Source of the DNA: Chloroflexota bacterium | GTDB lineage: Bacteria; Chloroflexota; Anaerolineae; UBA4142 | Direction of reading: 5' to 3' | NCBI GenBank assembly: GCA_016215025.1 | Contig: JACRMI010000004.1 | Location: 1-61,473, forward strand | DNA: 61,473 nt | Part shown: one piece after another, positions 24,774 to 33,220 of the stretch | How the letters are laid out: each line of letters opens with the position of its first letter | How positions within the stretch are numbered: position 1 is the first letter of the stretch | Translations under genes and position numbers: made by a program | Notes under the pieces: model-generated | What the model was told of the DNA's origin: nothing | The model's input: the letters and a program-made list of their open reading frames with translations, nothing else | Database searches by the model: none

Positions 24774-24856
24774 TGTCATTTCGAGGGAGCGGAGCGACCG
24801 AGAAATCTCGTCATTCCAACCGAAAAACGAGATTTCTCGCTCCGCTCGAAATGACA
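24774..24856. repeat. Dispersed palindrome (TGTCATTTCGAG ends)
   Basis: Ends at 24774-24785 and 24845-24856 are complements, and inner GAGAAATCTCG/CGAGATTTCTC also pair, so the whole 83 bases fold as one long hairpin. Third member of the TGTCATT family. Confidence 0.8.
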
Positions 24857-24913
24857 AGCGAGTGTTTCATGAAGTACTGGTAATGACAGCGTGAAGGTCT
24901 AACGCGATTTTAA

Positions 24914-25149
24914 TTGACAATCACGTCGATAGACCCTAGAATGAATTCCGTACAAAATATGTTGCGAATGAAATCTTTTACCTCAATCACCTGCTTGTGT
25001 TGTTGCGCGAATGACCTTCGCGCTTGTCGGCATTGAGGTGATGATCTCTAACTGAACTCGATTTCAGAAAACTCATCGCTAGCAATGCGGCGATGAGTTT
25101 TTGTTTTACCGTAGCGCGGGCAGCTTGCCCGCGCAAAGGAGAATTTGTC
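24914..25149 (+). promoter_or_regulatory. Promoter and structured leader of the DUF4395-thioredoxin operon
   Basis: TTGACA (24914-24919), 17-base spacer, TAGAAT (24937-24942). The leader has ACCTCAAT near 24980 and its complement ATTGAGGT near 25033, then a terminator (25068-25107), a second hairpin GCGCGGGCA/TGCCCGCGC (25114-25134), and AAAGGAG. Third leader of the sulfur block with the same order of parts. Confidence 0.7.
25068..25107 (+). terminator. Attenuator-type terminator in the DUF4395 leader
   Basis: AAACTCATCGC and GCGATGAGTTT form an 11-bp stem followed by TTGTTTT. Located between promoter and start codon. Confidence 0.85.
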
Positions 25150-25638
25150 ATGAGTGAACTGCAAACCCGCGTCGACCATTCTGCCTTGCGCGTCAACCAA
25201 GCGACGATCATTCTCTTGTCGATTATTGCTTTCGTCATCAACGTGCCGTGGTTGGTGGCTCTTGTTGGGTTGGTGATGTTGATCGGAACGGCACTGCGTC
25301 AGCCCGGTTTCAAATTTATCTATGCGGGATTTCTCAAACCGCGCGGAATCGTCAAGCCCGATGTGATCGTCGACAATCCGCAGCCGCACGTTTTTGCGCA
25401 AGGTATGGGCGGCGTAGTGCTTGCGATTGCGGTTGTGGCGTTCTTGCTCAACAGCGCCATCGTTGGTTGGGCACTGACATGGCTCGTCATCACGCTTGCA
25501 GCGTTGAATCTCTTCGCAGGATTTTGCGTCGGATGCTTTATCTATTACTGGCTCGGTCGATTCCATTTGCCGGGTTTTAACGCTCAACCACCGACGGGTA
25601 CATTCCCAGGAATGCGCCCATCGCACAAGGCAAGCTGA
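25150..25638 (+). CDS. DUF4395 membrane protein
   Basis: A 162-aa membrane protein with hydrophobic segments about 18-50 and 90-137 and the conserved FCVGCFIYYWLGR near the C-terminus, as in DUF4395. That family is often found beside thioredoxin-like or sulfurtransferase genes (from memory), which fits the next gene. The two cysteines of CVGC could exchange disulfides with it. ATG at 25150 after AAAGGAG; an upstream frame extends into the leader hairpin and is rejected. Its stop overlaps the next start as TGATG. Function unknown. Confidence 0.88.
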   Translation: MSELQTRVDHSALRVNQATIILLSIIAFVINVPWLVALVGLVMLIGTALRQPGFKFIYAGFLKPRGIVKPDVIVDNPQPHVFAQGMGGVVLAIAVVAFLLNSAIVGWALTWLVITLAALNLFAGFCVGCFIYYWLGRFHLPGFNAQPPTGTFPGMRPSHKAS

Positions 25639-26126
25639 TGGATATACTTTTTCGTCTTGGCGTCGCTCTTCTGATTATCGGCATAGGCATCGCGCTGTAT
25701 TTTTTGATCACCAGGTTGCGGCTCTCGCTTTTGCGGCACGCGAGTCGTGATCGAGTCGATGCTGGCTTGGAAGGTTTCCGCGCAGGTGTGCCGGCGATTC
25801 TGTACTTTACCACGCCCGATTGTGTGCCGTGTCGCACCGTGCAAGGTCCCGCTATCGAAGAGTTGCTTGCGCAGTATGGTGACCGATTGCAGGTGATCAA
25901 AGTCGATGCGGCGGAGCGAACCGATTTGGCGAATCAATGGGGTGTGCTCAGTGTGCCGACGACGTTCATTATCGATGCGCAAGGTCAGCCGCGTCACGTC
26001 AACAACGGCGTGGCGACCGCGCCCAAGCTGCGACAGCAGTTACGCGATTTTGCCGGGCTAGGCGAGCCACCGAAAAATTCAAACGTGCAAATACGCGCCG
26101 TCCGAGAAACCCGTTTTCTTGGTTGA
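25638..26126 (+). CDS. Membrane-anchored thioredoxin-like protein
   Basis: A 162-aa protein with an N-terminal anchor helix (about 4-26) and a thioredoxin domain carrying FTTPDCVPCRT, with redox cysteines C62 and C65, and the cis-proline block SVPTTFIID. It likely faces outside or the membrane surface and reduces or transfers sulfur with DUF4395. The start overlaps the DUF4395 stop, so both are co-translated. The end carries an extra tail of about 20 residues beyond the domain. Family identity is clear; the substrate is not. Confidence 0.9.
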   Translation: MDILFRLGVALLIIGIGIALYFLITRLRLSLLRHASRDRVDAGLEGFRAGVPAILYFTTPDCVPCRTVQGPAIEELLAQYGDRLQVIKVDAAERTDLANQWGVLSVPTTFIIDAQGQPRHVNNGVATAPKLRQQLRDFAGLGEPPKNSNVQIRAVRETRFLG

Positions 26127-26194
26127 AAGCGGTGAGAGGGATTGGAAACGTCCAGAAAACGAGTTTTTGATCGATCCACTCTCACAAACTACTC

Positions 26195-26245
26195 AGGCAA
26201 AAGAAATCCCGCCGGAACACTCTACCTGCGGGATTTCTTTTGCCT
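26195..26245. terminator. Long perfect bidirectional terminator
   Basis: 18-bp perfect stem: 26195-26212 and 26228-26245. The right arm also encodes the C-terminal residues of the convergent permease, whose stop lies at 26222-26224. Confidence 0.85.
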
Positions 26246-27184
26246 AATCGCTTTCATGTTTATGTGGTGCTTGTGCAAGTACGGATTCATGATTTCTTCA
26301 AGCGCGTAACCCAGGAGCAAGAACCCGAGCGTCGTCAGCACAATCGCGAGCCCGGGCGGCAGAATCCACCACCACATGCCGAGCAAAATCGCGCTGCCGC
26401 TTTGCGCTTGCGAAAGCATCTTGCCCCAACTGATCGCTTTGGGATCGCCAAAACCAAGAAACGATAGACCCGCTTCGGCAAGAATCATGCCCGACGCCAT
26501 CAGCACTCCATTCACGATCACCAGACTCGACACGGCGGGCAGGATGTGCCGCCACATCACGCGCCACGTGCTTGCGCCCGCCACAATCGCCGATTCAACG
26601 TACGGCCGCGATTTGACCGACAAGACTTGGGCGCGAATCAGGCGCGCCAAGCCCGCCCAGCCCAGGATCACGAAAATAAAAATGATGACCCAGAACTGCG
26701 TGCCGAGATAAGCTGCCAGCACGATCATCAGCGGCAAGCTGGGAATGCACATTAGAATATCGACGGTGCGCATCAGCACAATGTCAACCCAGCCGCCGAG
26801 ATAACCGGCCGCGACACCCGCGAGCGCGCCCGTAAACGAAATGAGCAGCGCCGTCGCAATGCCGACGATGAGCGAGATGCGCGTGCCTTGCACCAGCGCA
26901 CTCAGCACATCGATACCGGAGCCATCGGTGCCCAACCAGTTTTGCGCGTTCGGCGGCAGCCCGCGTTGAAAACGCTGTTCGATATTGTACGGATCGAACG
27001 GCGCGAGTTGGTCGGCGAAAATGGCAACGAAGCAAATCAGCAGCACGATGATTAAGCCCCAGCGACCGGAGGAATGGCGCGCGAGCGCGAACGGCACGCG
27101 GAAGCGCTCGCGCAGCCCATCCAGGTTGATCGTTTTCATTTGTTCGAGCGTTTGGACTTGATTCGCCATATTCGTTGCCAGCAT
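26222..27184 (-). CDS. Peptide-type ABC transporter permease (DppC/OppC-like)
   Basis: A 320-aa inner-membrane permease. Seen: long N-terminal cytosolic part, first helix near 42-62 (WGLIIVLLICFVAIFADQLAP), the NWLGTDGSGIDVLSALVQGTR block typical of DppC, and the EAA-like loop VAGASTWRVMWRHILPAVSSL. With the DppB-like permease and binding protein upstream it forms an importer for peptides, nickel-type complexes or other solutes; no ATPase gene lies in the window, so that subunit must be elsewhere. Start at 27184 chosen; 27169 is possible. Its last codons are inside the terminator hairpin. Confidence 0.93.
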   Translation of the reverse strand: MLATNMANQVQTLEQMKTINLDGLRERFRVPFALARHSSGRWGLIIVLLICFVAIFADQLAPFDPYNIEQRFQRGLPPNAQNWLGTDGSGIDVLSALVQGTRISLIVGIATALLISFTGALAGVAAGYLGGWVDIVLMRTVDILMCIPSLPLMIVLAAYLGTQFWVIIFIFVILGWAGLARLIRAQVLSVKSRPYVESAIVAGASTWRVMWRHILPAVSSLVIVNGVLMASGMILAEAGLSFLGFGDPKAISWGKMLSQAQSGSAILLGMWWWILPPGLAIVLTTLGFLLLGYALEEIMNPYLHKHHINMKAIRQKKSRR

Positions 27185-27188
27185 AGCA

Positions 27189-27237
27189 CAGAAACCTGTT
27201 TTCGCTGCTTCAACGAAGCAGCGAAAACAGGTTTCTG
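27189..27237. repeat. Perfect 23-bp inverted repeat between operon genes
   Basis: CAGAAACCTGTTTTCGCTGC... and its exact complement around loop AAC. On the minus strand it lacks a T-run, so it is not an intrinsic terminator for the operon; it could stabilise mRNA ends. Confidence 0.8.
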
Positions 27238-27238
27238 A

Positions 27239-27868
27239 TTAAAAAATCAGCGTGCCAAATCCTTTTTCGGTACTCGAGTTGTCAAAGATTTCTTCGATGT
27301 GGAACAAGTAGGCGGGACGATTTGCCCAACGCGCCGGATTCGGTTTGTGGTAAACATCGTGCTGCGCGTTGACGTATCGATGATACGTGGAACCTTCCTC
27401 AAAAATCTCGACCCGACCGCGTACTTCAAAGCTGGTGGCAGGCGGTTCATAAAAGAGAAGCGTGATTTGGTTATTCTCGTGGAGGTTGGCATAGGTATGT
27501 TTCTTGGCCAATTCCAAAGAGCCAAATACCGAAAAATCGATTCGTTGATCGCAGCCATCGCCGTACATCGTCTGCATGAGAATTTGTAAACCCGCTTGGC
27601 TGTATCCCTCGCGCCAACCGCGATTGATGTGTTCGAGATAGCGCGCGAGCGTTTCGTCGAAATATTCGGCGCGTGGCACAAAGCCCACGCCTTTGATCGA
27701 GCCATTCAACCCAGCACTGCCATTCGAAATGATCGTTGGGTTGTGGCGCGTAAAGCCCAAAAAGATTTCGTGCGGCGGAACTTTTTCGCCCTGCGCTTGA
27801 CGGCGGATCAAGGCCGCGCGTTCGTGAAAAGCCCATTTCAAAAACTGTTCGGGAATTTGTTTTGTCAT
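27239..27868 (-). CDS. Pyridoxamine-phosphate-oxidase-like (FMN-binding split barrel) protein
   Basis: A 209-aa protein, not matched to a named family with certainty. The stretch SVFGSLELAKKHTYANLHENN followed by ITLLFYEPPATSFEVRGRVEIFEEG resembles the flavin-reductase/PNPOx split-barrel fold. ATG 27868 with AAGGAG upstream. It is placed inside the peptide-transporter operon, between the two permease genes. A separate enzyme with a flavin or haem cofactor is possible. Function is open. Confidence 0.65.
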   Translation of the reverse strand: MTKQIPEQFLKWAFHERAALIRRQAQGEKVPPHEIFLGFTRHNPTIISNGSAGLNGSIKGVGFVPRAEYFDETLARYLEHINRGWREGYSQAGLQILMQTMYGDGCDQRIDFSVFGSLELAKKHTYANLHENNQITLLFYEPPATSFEVRGRVEIFEEGSTYHRYVNAQHDVYHKPNPARWANRPAYLFHIEEIFDNSSTEKGFGTLIF

Positions 27869-27897
27869 TTTGCTCCTTGTCGAAAATCGGCGATGAT

Positions 27898-28869
27898 TTA
27901 TTTCAACACGACTCGTGGATCGAACCACGAGTATGTTACGTCGGCGAGGAGATTGCCGACGATGGTGATGCTGGCGAGAATCAAAAACACACCTTGCATC
28001 AATGGATAGTCCATGTCGCGCGCGGATTCCACCACCAAAAGCCCCATGCCCGTCCAGCGAAAAATCGTTTCGATGATGACTGCGCCGCCAATGAGCGCCG
28101 ACAACTTCATGCCGATACTGGTCACGAGCGGCAGCAGCGCATTCCGCAGCGCGTGGCGAAACAAAATCTTTTGCTCGTTCAAACCTTTCGAGCGTGCGAC
28201 GACGATGTAATCGGAACCGATCACTTCGATCATGCTGCTGCGGACGAGAATCGCATAACCGATGATGCTGGCGAGCGTCATGCTGACGAGCGGCAATATT
28301 GCATGGCGCGTCACGCTGGCGATGAATGGAACGTTCAGCCCAATCGAAACGCCGGGGTCTATCATGCCGCCGAGTGGAAAGAGCGGTGCATAGTACGCAA
28401 AGACGAGCAAAAGCAGCAGCGCCAGCCAGAAGGACGGTAGAGCGGAAAATGCAATTGCGCCGCCGAGGATCGCGCGTTCGATTTTTCCGCCGCGATGCCA
28501 ACCGCCGTACGCACCCAGAATCGCACCCAGCACGACGGCGATCAGTGTCGAGGTTCCGGTCAATGCGAGTGTCCACGGAATGCGACCGAGAATCACGTCC
28601 ATCACCGGACGCCGATAGCAGTACGAAACTCCCAGGTCGCCACGCGCGAGGTTTTGCAGATAGATGACGAATTGCTCCGGCAAATTTTTATCCAAGCCAA
28701 ACTCTTTTAGAATCTGCTGCTTCATTTCAATCGATACGCGCGGGTCATCGTAGAAACGCGCGGCGGGATCGCCGGGCGTGAGGCGCGGCAGAAAGAAATT
28801 CAACGTGATGACGATAAAGAGTGTGAACAGCGCTTGGACAGCGCGACGGACGATGTAGGCAGTGGACAT
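27898..28869 (-). CDS. Peptide-type ABC transporter permease (DppB/OppB-like)
   Basis: A 323-aa inner-membrane permease. Seen: the first helix (about 10-30) ending in NFFLPRLTPGDPA, the DppB segment GLDKNLPEQFVIYLQNLARGDLG, five more helices, and the loop VARSKGLNEQKILFRHALRNALLPLV typical of the EAA motif. It follows the binding-protein gene and precedes the oxidase-like gene and the second permease. A weak ribosome site: the spacer upstream is word repeat I, whose arm approaches the start. Confidence 0.93.
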   Translation of the reverse strand: MSTAYIVRRAVQALFTLFIVITLNFFLPRLTPGDPAARFYDDPRVSIEMKQQILKEFGLDKNLPEQFVIYLQNLARGDLGVSYCYRRPVMDVILGRIPWTLALTGTSTLIAVVLGAILGAYGGWHRGGKIERAILGGAIAFSALPSFWLALLLLLVFAYYAPLFPLGGMIDPGVSIGLNVPFIASVTRHAILPLVSMTLASIIGYAILVRSSMIEVIGSDYIVVARSKGLNEQKILFRHALRNALLPLVTSIGMKLSALIGGAVIIETIFRWTGMGLLVVESARDMDYPLMQGVFLILASITIVGNLLADVTYSWFDPRVVLK

Positions 28870-28962
28870 GGGTCGTTAAGTCGTTGGATCGTTGAATCGT
28901 TAGATCGTTGGTAGGATGAGGATTAACAGACGACCGAACGATCCAACGATTCACCGAGTTCT
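28870..28962. repeat. Intercistronic word repeat I (hairpin)
   Basis: Words TCGTTGGATCGTTGAATCG and GTTAGATCGTTGG are followed by CGAACGATCCAACGATTCA, a near complement. Similar words are found inside the sulfatase coding sequence at 38959-38982. Confidence 0.7.
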
Positions 28963-28963
28963 A

Positions 28964-30628
28964 TCACTTGGCCGTGTATGCCAATTTTTCGTACGATTCG
29001 AAATTTTCGATACCGGTGCCGGGCTTGACGACCCAGCCGGTGAAGCGGGCTTCGTTGTAAACACCCAACACTTGGGAATGGTAGAGCGGAACGACGGGCA
29101 ATTCTTGACCTAGAATTTCTTGCAAGCGGTTATGCGTTTGCACGCGCTTGGCTTGATCGAATTCGGCGAGCGACGCCACGGAGAGTTTATCGTATTCTTC
29201 GTTCTTGAATCCGCTGCGATTGTTGCCGACCACACGCCCGTCTTTCATATCGCCACGCGTCGAGTTGAAAAAGTAAAACATCATGTTCGGCACGCTAAGC
29301 GAAACGTTGGCAAGCGCGGCGTCAAAATTCGCCGTGCGCAAGCGTTCGAGTTGCGCGTCGCTCGTGAGCGGGGTGGTGCTGGCGTTGATGCCAACCTTTT
29401 TCAGTTGCGCGACGATGAGGTCGCCAATGTCGGTCGAGGGTGGAACATTCAGCGTGAGGATTTCGATTTTCAATGGCTTGCCGTCCGGCAATTCGCGCAA
29501 GCCGTCGTTGTTCGCATCCTTGAAACCGGCTGCATCCAGCGCCGCTTTGGCTGCTGCATCATCGTATTTGATCGGCGAAATATTTTTGTTGAAGAATGCG
29601 CCGGCGGCAGGCGGAACAAGACCCGCGCTGGCGCGATCGGCAAAACCTTGGAGCGCGTTCTTGATGATCGCATCCACGTCGACGGCTTGAGCAATCGCTT
29701 TGCGGAACGCGGCGTTATCGTACGGCGCTTTGCGGGTGTTCCACATCAACGTGCTGGTGCCGGTGCCTCCGGTCGTCACGACTTTGATGCCAGGATAGTT
29801 GGCGGGATTTTTCTGAATGTCGATGGCGACGTTGGGCGAAATGCCGTCGTAGATCGCATCGACATCGCCTTTCTTGAGCGCGAGCAGCGAAACGTTTTCG
29901 TCTTTGGTGACTTGCAGCGTGATCGTCTTGATGGCGGGTTTAAAACGATAATGCGCGCTGGTATTTTCGAGCACGATGTATTGACCCTCGACGCGCTCTT
30001 TCAACTTGAATGCGCCAGAGCCAGTGGGTTTGTCCCAGTTGGCATAATTCTTGGCGTCGGGGACTTTATCCCACTGGGCTTTTGGTATGATCGAGACGAC
30101 CGTGCCGACAAAGCGCAGCGTATCGACTTGCTTTTGTTTGAACGTCATTGTGATTTCGCGTTCGCCGGTGGCGGTGACTTTGTCAAGCGCGGCGATGGAA
30201 GCCACAATCGATGGAAATTGTTTTTCGCGAATCATGTTGAACGAGTACTCGACATCCTTTTCGGTCAGGGCGGTGCCGTCGTGCCAAGTTGCTTTTGGAT
30301 CGATCTTGAAAACGCACGAAAGACCATCGTCTGCGCATTTGTACTCCGACGCGAGCCAGGGAACCAAACCTTTGTTATCGTCCCAGGCGAGCAGCGTATC
30401 GTACATGAGACCGACGATGCGTTGATCGGTGGCGGTTGCGGCGAGGTAGGGATTGATGTTTTTGGCATCGTCGCGCACCGCGATTTTCAGATCGCCGGAA
30501 GGACCGGAGGGTTTTGCCGTGGTTGGCGCAATGGTGGAAGGTGTGGGCGCAACGCATGCGGCGAGGACAATTACGATTAGTACAAATGCAATGGGGAGAA
30601 AACGCGCGAGCTTGGATTGACCGTTCAT
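28964..30628 (-). CDS. Solute-binding lipoprotein of the peptide ABC transporter
   Basis: A 554-aa family 5 extracellular solute-binding protein. The signal ends in the lipobox LAAC with an acylated cysteine near residue 25, followed by a Thr/Pro linker, so it is tethered to the outside of the membrane. The family block WDDNKGLVPWLASEYK and the later DPKATWHDGTALTEKDVEYSF are typical. The final part contains QEILGQELPVVPLY. It should bind the substrate and pass it to the two permeases. It is the first gene of the operon, behind a promoter and an attenuator-like terminator; AAAGGAG precedes the ATG. Confidence 0.95.
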   Translation of the reverse strand: MNGQSKLARFLPIAFVLIVIVLAACVAPTPSTIAPTTAKPSGPSGDLKIAVRDDAKNINPYLAATATDQRIVGLMYDTLLAWDDNKGLVPWLASEYKCADDGLSCVFKIDPKATWHDGTALTEKDVEYSFNMIREKQFPSIVASIAALDKVTATGEREITMTFKQKQVDTLRFVGTVVSIIPKAQWDKVPDAKNYANWDKPTGSGAFKLKERVEGQYIVLENTSAHYRFKPAIKTITLQVTKDENVSLLALKKGDVDAIYDGISPNVAIDIQKNPANYPGIKVVTTGGTGTSTLMWNTRKAPYDNAAFRKAIAQAVDVDAIIKNALQGFADRASAGLVPPAAGAFFNKNISPIKYDDAAAKAALDAAGFKDANNDGLRELPDGKPLKIEILTLNVPPSTDIGDLIVAQLKKVGINASTTPLTSDAQLERLRTANFDAALANVSLSVPNMMFYFFNSTRGDMKDGRVVGNNRSGFKNEEYDKLSVASLAEFDQAKRVQTHNRLQEILGQELPVVPLYHSQVLGVYNEARFTGWVVKPGTGIENFESYEKLAYTAK

Positions 30629-30796
30629 GATCAGTCTCCTTTAGGATTTTGAGTTGCAGGTAACAAAAAACGCCTTTCTCGACCGAATCGAGAAAGGCGT
30701 TTCATCACCCTGGGAAGATCGGAGTCATTTCTGAACTTGCTCATGCGCGCCATCGTGACGCATAAACATAATACCCTAATGTGCACTGCAAGTCAA
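30629..30796 (-). promoter_or_regulatory. Promoter and leader of the ABC operon
   Basis: Minus strand TTGACT (30791-30796), 17-base spacer, TATTAT (30768-30773), then about 130 bases of leader with a terminator (30665-30703) before AAAGGAG. The leader's first 60 bases are not assigned to a known riboswitch. Confidence 0.7.
30665..30703 (-). terminator. Attenuator-type terminator in the ABC leader
   Basis: AACGCCTTTCTCG and CGAGAAAGGCGTT (13 bp, loop of 7) followed by T6 in the minus direction. Confidence 0.88.
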
Positions 30797-30815
30797 AAAA
30801 TCGAATGCGAGTGAT

Positions 30816-31409
30816 TTATTCTTTGGTCAAACGTTTGTTGCCATTGATCCAATGCGCGTCCTTTTTGTCGCCGAACCACCACTGGTCCCAACGCGTCGCC
30901 AAAATTTCTTCTGCCAACTTCTGTCCCATCTCCGTTTTTAAACGCCCAAGCAACGGCGTGATCCAATCATCGACGTGACGGTTGCCGAGATCGCCCAGCT
31001 TTTTCAGCACCAGAAGCAATTCCAGTTGGTCGGCATCTTTGGCGAGGCGAGCGGCGGGCGTGGCGGCAGCTTCAAATTCGCGCACATACTCGGCGATCTC
31101 AGAGCCAAAGGGCCAATCGCGCGCGCCGTCTTCCAAAACAAGATTCAAATCCTCGGTGACGTATTTGCGATTCACATAGTTGTGATCGGCAGTGCGGGCT
31201 TCGGGTAGATCGTGGAACATCACCAAACGCATGAGATGTAATTCATCCACTGGGTCTGCGCTCATGCGATTCAGCACCAGCGCGACGTGCAGCATGCGAT
31301 AGATGTGTTCGGCGACGGATTGCGCACCGGAGCCGAGAAAGGCAAATCCGCTGCGCGGGGTATCGTTCAGCATTCCGACTTCGTTCAGATAATTGGCTCG
31401 TTGCGTCAT
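30816..31409 (-). CDS. HD-domain phosphohydrolase, YfbR-like
   Basis: A 197-aa HD protein. Metal ligands can be followed: H35 in SVAEHIYRM, H66 and D67 in FHDLPEA, and an aspartate in LAKDADQLELL. The sequence resembles the HD_3/YfbR group of 5'-deoxynucleotidases, with a role in nucleotide-pool control inferred. GGAGG precedes the ATG. It stands alone on the minus strand between the ABC leader and the anti-sigma gene. Substrate not proven. Confidence 0.85.
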   Translation of the reverse strand: MTQRANYLNEVGMLNDTPRSGFAFLGSGAQSVAEHIYRMLHVALVLNRMSADPVDELHLMRLVMFHDLPEARTADHNYVNRKYVTEDLNLVLEDGARDWPFGSEIAEYVREFEAAATPAARLAKDADQLELLLVLKKLGDLGNRHVDDWITPLLGRLKTEMGQKLAEEILATRWDQWWFGDKKDAHWINGNKRLTKE

Positions 31410-31513
31410 GGTTTCCTCCAGGGCAACATTGTAACGGGATTAAGAGCGGTGTCAACAACAATGCAAAGAACCATTGAATTTCAGAGAGCCAAGTATCAGT
31501 CGTTTCTTGCAAG

Positions 31514-33220
31514 TTATGGTTTTGAAATGGTCGGCGTGGCTACGTTTGGTGCGCTAGGTGATGGAGAAACCGGTAGGGTGGGTGTCAATGGTAGGGCAGT
31601 GGGCATCTGAACAGGAACGCTGGGAACGCTCGTTGGTATTGGCGTTTCCGTCGGCGAGATCAAAATCCCAGGCGTACTGGTTGCCGGTGGAAGCGACGTT
31701 GCGGTTGGGACGACGGATGTGCTCGTTGGTAGTGGTGGAAGCGGCGTAGTAGTTGGCAGGCTGGGCGTATTCGTTGGGAGTGGAAGTGGGGTTGCAGTTG
31801 GCAAGCTGGGCGTATTCGTTGGGGGTGGAAGCGGGGTTGCAGTTGGCAGGCTGGGTGTGCTTGTTGGTGGTGATGAAAGCGGCGTCGCGGTTGAGATAAT
31901 AGGCGTACTGGTAGAGGGAAGCAGAGTTGCAGTAGGCAGGCTGGGCGTATTAGTAATTAGTACGGGTGGTGTCTCGGTTGGTATCATGGGTTCGTTGGTT
32001 GAGGGTGGAAGAAACCTTGGAGTAGGAACCATGAGTACGCTGGTCAAGGGTGGAACAAGCACTAGAGTTGATATTACAGGAACGCTTGTTGATATTGGCA
32101 AAAATATTGTTTCCGTTGGTAACGGTACGGGGGTTAGCGTTGCGTGAGATAAGGCGGGCACGCTCGTATGCACCGGTGTCTCCGGCGTAGCGGTAAGTAG
32201 AATAGGATTACTTAGAATGATTCCACGAACGAAATTCCGCTGTTCCGTGGAAGCGGCGACCGCACGCTCAAGATCAGGCTTCAATTGAGCGGGCCCGTTC
32301 TCACTCAGTCGTGCAAGACTAGACGAATATTGGGAGAGAGCAGTATCTACCTTGCGTGCAAGTTCTACCTTGTCAGGACTCGAATCATCGGCTATGGCGG
32401 TCGTCAAATTGACGGTCACTTTTTGGATTTGGGTTTCAAAGGTTTTTGTCACTTTTGGAATGTCTTCGTATTTTCCTTGGGCAACCAGCGCTGAAATTTC
32501 CTCTAATCTCTCTTGCGCCAAAGTTAGATACAATTCGGTTTTGGCGGTACCGTCCGGAGCCAGATTGATTTGCGTGTTTTCCATGGTCGTTTTGACCGGA
32601 TAGAGTGTATCTCCCGGAATTGCATCCTGGGCAGTATTAGCTACGGTATGCGATCCGGCGAAAACGAATGTCAGGACCAGCACAAGAATAGCCACGACTA
32701 TAGCGGATAATCGACCTGGGACTGGAATCATTTCAAAGATTCTGCCCCAGCCTTGTTTGTGTGGACGTCGTTTGGTAAAATCCGTGAAGCGGTTTTGAGT
32801 TGCGACCAAAGGAGCCGCAGGTGGAGCCTCGGCTTTGTGCATGCTCATCAGATAATAGATCAGCCGAAAGCGCGTGATTGTCATGGCACATTTTTCGCAA
32901 TTGGGGAGATGTTCTGCCACTCGCGCCGCTTCGATCTCATCGAGGTCTTCAGCCGCGTAGGCAATCAACTGTTCGTAGGAAATAATATGGGGCGGGAAAA
33001 TTGCTTTTGCTCGAGCGACGGTACTCGCGGGTGGTTCTTCCATTGTATCCTCCTCGCGCAAGAGCGCACGGATATTTTGGAATAACGTGACCGTCGTTGC
33101 ACACTCGGAGCATGCAACAATATGCTCTGCCACCAGCGCGGACTGGCGTTCGTCCAGCTCGTTAGCGGCATAAGCAAGCAATGTTTCATATGAAACGATA
33201 TGGCTACTCATCGATTCCAT
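31514..33220 (-). CDS. Anti-sigma factor with two zinc fingers and a Thr/Pro stalk
   Basis: A 568-aa single-pass membrane protein. The cytosolic N-terminus holds two copies of a ZAS-type finger: VAEHIVACSECATTVT and VAEHLPNCEKCAMTIT (H-x3-C-x2-C). Then a transmembrane helix at about 175-195 (LSAIVVAILVLVLTFVFAG), a DUF5667-like helical domain (AQDAIPGDTLYPVKTTMENTQ, to about 330) and a long Thr/Pro/Ser stalk with repeated PLPPPTNTPSLPTAT units. It overlaps the sigma gene by 17 bases, so it very likely sequesters that sigma factor. A second ATG at 33211 is possible. Confidence 0.85.
   Translation of the reverse strand: MESMSSHIVSYETLLAYAANELDERQSALVAEHIVACSECATTVTLFQNIRALLREEDTMEEPPASTVARAKAIFPPHIISYEQLIAYAAEDLDEIEAARVAEHLPNCEKCAMTITRFRLIYYLMSMHKAEAPPAAPLVATQNRFTDFTKRRPHKQGWGRIFEMIPVPGRLSAIVVAILVLVLTFVFAGSHTVANTAQDAIPGDTLYPVKTTMENTQINLAPDGTAKTELYLTLAQERLEEISALVAQGKYEDIPKVTKTFETQIQKVTVNLTTAIADDSSPDKVELARKVDTALSQYSSSLARLSENGPAQLKPDLERAVAASTEQRNFVRGIILSNPILLTATPETPVHTSVPALSHATLTPVPLPTETIFLPISTSVPVISTLVLVPPLTSVLMVPTPRFLPPSTNEPMIPTETPPVLITNTPSLPTATLLPSTSTPIISTATPLSSPPTSTPSLPTATPLPPPTNTPSLPTATPLPLPTNTPSLPTTTPLPPLPTSTSVVPTATSLPPATSTPGILISPTETPIPTSVPSVPVQMPTALPLTPTLPVSPSPSAPNVATPTISKP

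Noticed and set aside
27239..28576. Long minus frame of 445 codons
   Set aside because: Its first half overlaps the DppB permease in another frame; only the last 209 codons from ATG 27868 have a ribosome site and look like protein.
29120..30580. Plus frame of 486 codons
   Set aside because: Antisense to the ABC binding protein, Arg/Phe/Val-rich low-information text.
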